Shown here: piece by piece, positions 6,263 to 6,319 of the stretch
How positions within the stretch are numbered: position 1 is the stretch's first letter
Layout of the letters: each line of letters begins with the position of its first letter
Assembly (NCBI GenBank): GCA_023248365.1
Contig: JAHFER010000001.1
Span: 1 to 6,319, forward strand
Length of the DNA stretch: 6,319 nt
Source: Nitrospirota bacterium
GTDB taxonomy: Bacteria > Nitrospirota > 9FT-COMBO-42-15 > HDB-SIOI813
Direction of reading: 5' to 3'
The notes under the pieces: generated by a model
Seen by the model: the letters and a program-made list of their open reading frames with translations, nothing else
What the model was told of the DNA's origin: nothing
Database searches by the model: none
Made by a program: the position numbers and the translations under genes

Positions 6263-6319
6263 AGCAGACTCCTACGTTATTTTTGTTTGGGTATTCTGCG
6301 GTTTTATCACAGGGTAGTT
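6263..6319. other. No recognisable feature to the window end
   Basis: Beyond the repeat element the last 57 bases show no gene start, RNA gene or hairpin that I can support. A short T-rich stretch (GTTATTTTTGTTTGGG) is present, without a recognisable promoter. Confidence 0.5.

Noticed and set aside
6198..6317. 39-codon plus-strand ORF at the window end, with a hydrophobic C-terminal part
   Set aside because: About half of it is translated from the palindromic repeat. A peptide such as GFLLSPAYRRQAGMTA is the usual spurious reading of this kind of repeat, and there is no proper ribosome binding site.
1..6319. c-type haem motifs (CxxCH), NarI-like membrane cytochrome, tRNA, CRISPR array
   Set aside because: I looked for each and found none. 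Cys groups in beta are Fe-S ligands, the repeats are single inverted pairs rather than regularly spaced direct repeats, and no multi-helix membrane protein is encoded.

Overview
The window holds one operon-like cluster, all on the + strand. It encodes a molybdenum enzyme of the type II DMSO reductase family, and the detail of its sequence places it in the nitrite oxidoreductase / soluble nitrate reductase (NXR/NAR) branch. Order: a large molybdopterin catalytic subunit (1-3195, cut off at its 5' end by the window edge), a four-cluster iron-sulfur subunit (3258-4385), a gamma subunit of the ethylbenzene-dehydrogenase-related haem b type with an N-terminal export or lipid-anchor signal (4391-5281), and, after a 232-base spacer full of inverted repeats, a TorD/NarJ-like assembly chaperone (5514-6092). 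The last 227 bases (6093-6319) hold a weak hairpin and a dispersed-repeat-like element with no credible gene.

How the parts should work together (inferred from the family): the alpha subunit binds bis-MGD-Mo and one [4Fe-4S] cluster, the beta subunit carries a wire of Fe-S clusters, and the gamma subunit carries a single haem b that passes electrons to or from a periplasmic cytochrome c. The TorD-like protein inserts the cofactor and holds back the apo-alpha subunit until export. There is no NarI-type membrane cytochrome and no CxxCH c-haem motif in the window. Together with the signal-bearing gamma subunit, this favours an enzyme facing outside the cytoplasm rather than a classical cytoplasm-facing NarGHI. 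The alpha N-terminus, where a Tat signal would lie, is outside the window. Sequence alone does not fix the direction of the reaction (nitrite oxidation or nitrate reduction) or the substrate.

The most notable detail is in the beta subunit. One of the 15 Fe-S cysteine ligands expected from NarH is replaced by Arg228 (codon CGT, one transition from the Cys codon TGT), which leaves one cubane cluster short of a ligand. The gamma-to-chaperone spacer is also unusual: it stacks five dyad-symmetric structures, including a terminator-like hairpin and a perfect 18-base palindrome just upstream of the chaperone gene.

Organism: base composition is moderate to slightly AT-rich. The intergenic repeats (the GTCATTCC...GGAATGAC type with a CCTGCC/GGCAGG inner arm, and the GGCGTCTCGCC type) resemble ones I associate with Nitrospirota and deltaproteobacterial-type environmental genomes. 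With the NXR-like subunits, an uncultured Nitrospirota-like or similar anaerobic/microaerobic bacterium is plausible, but this is a guess.
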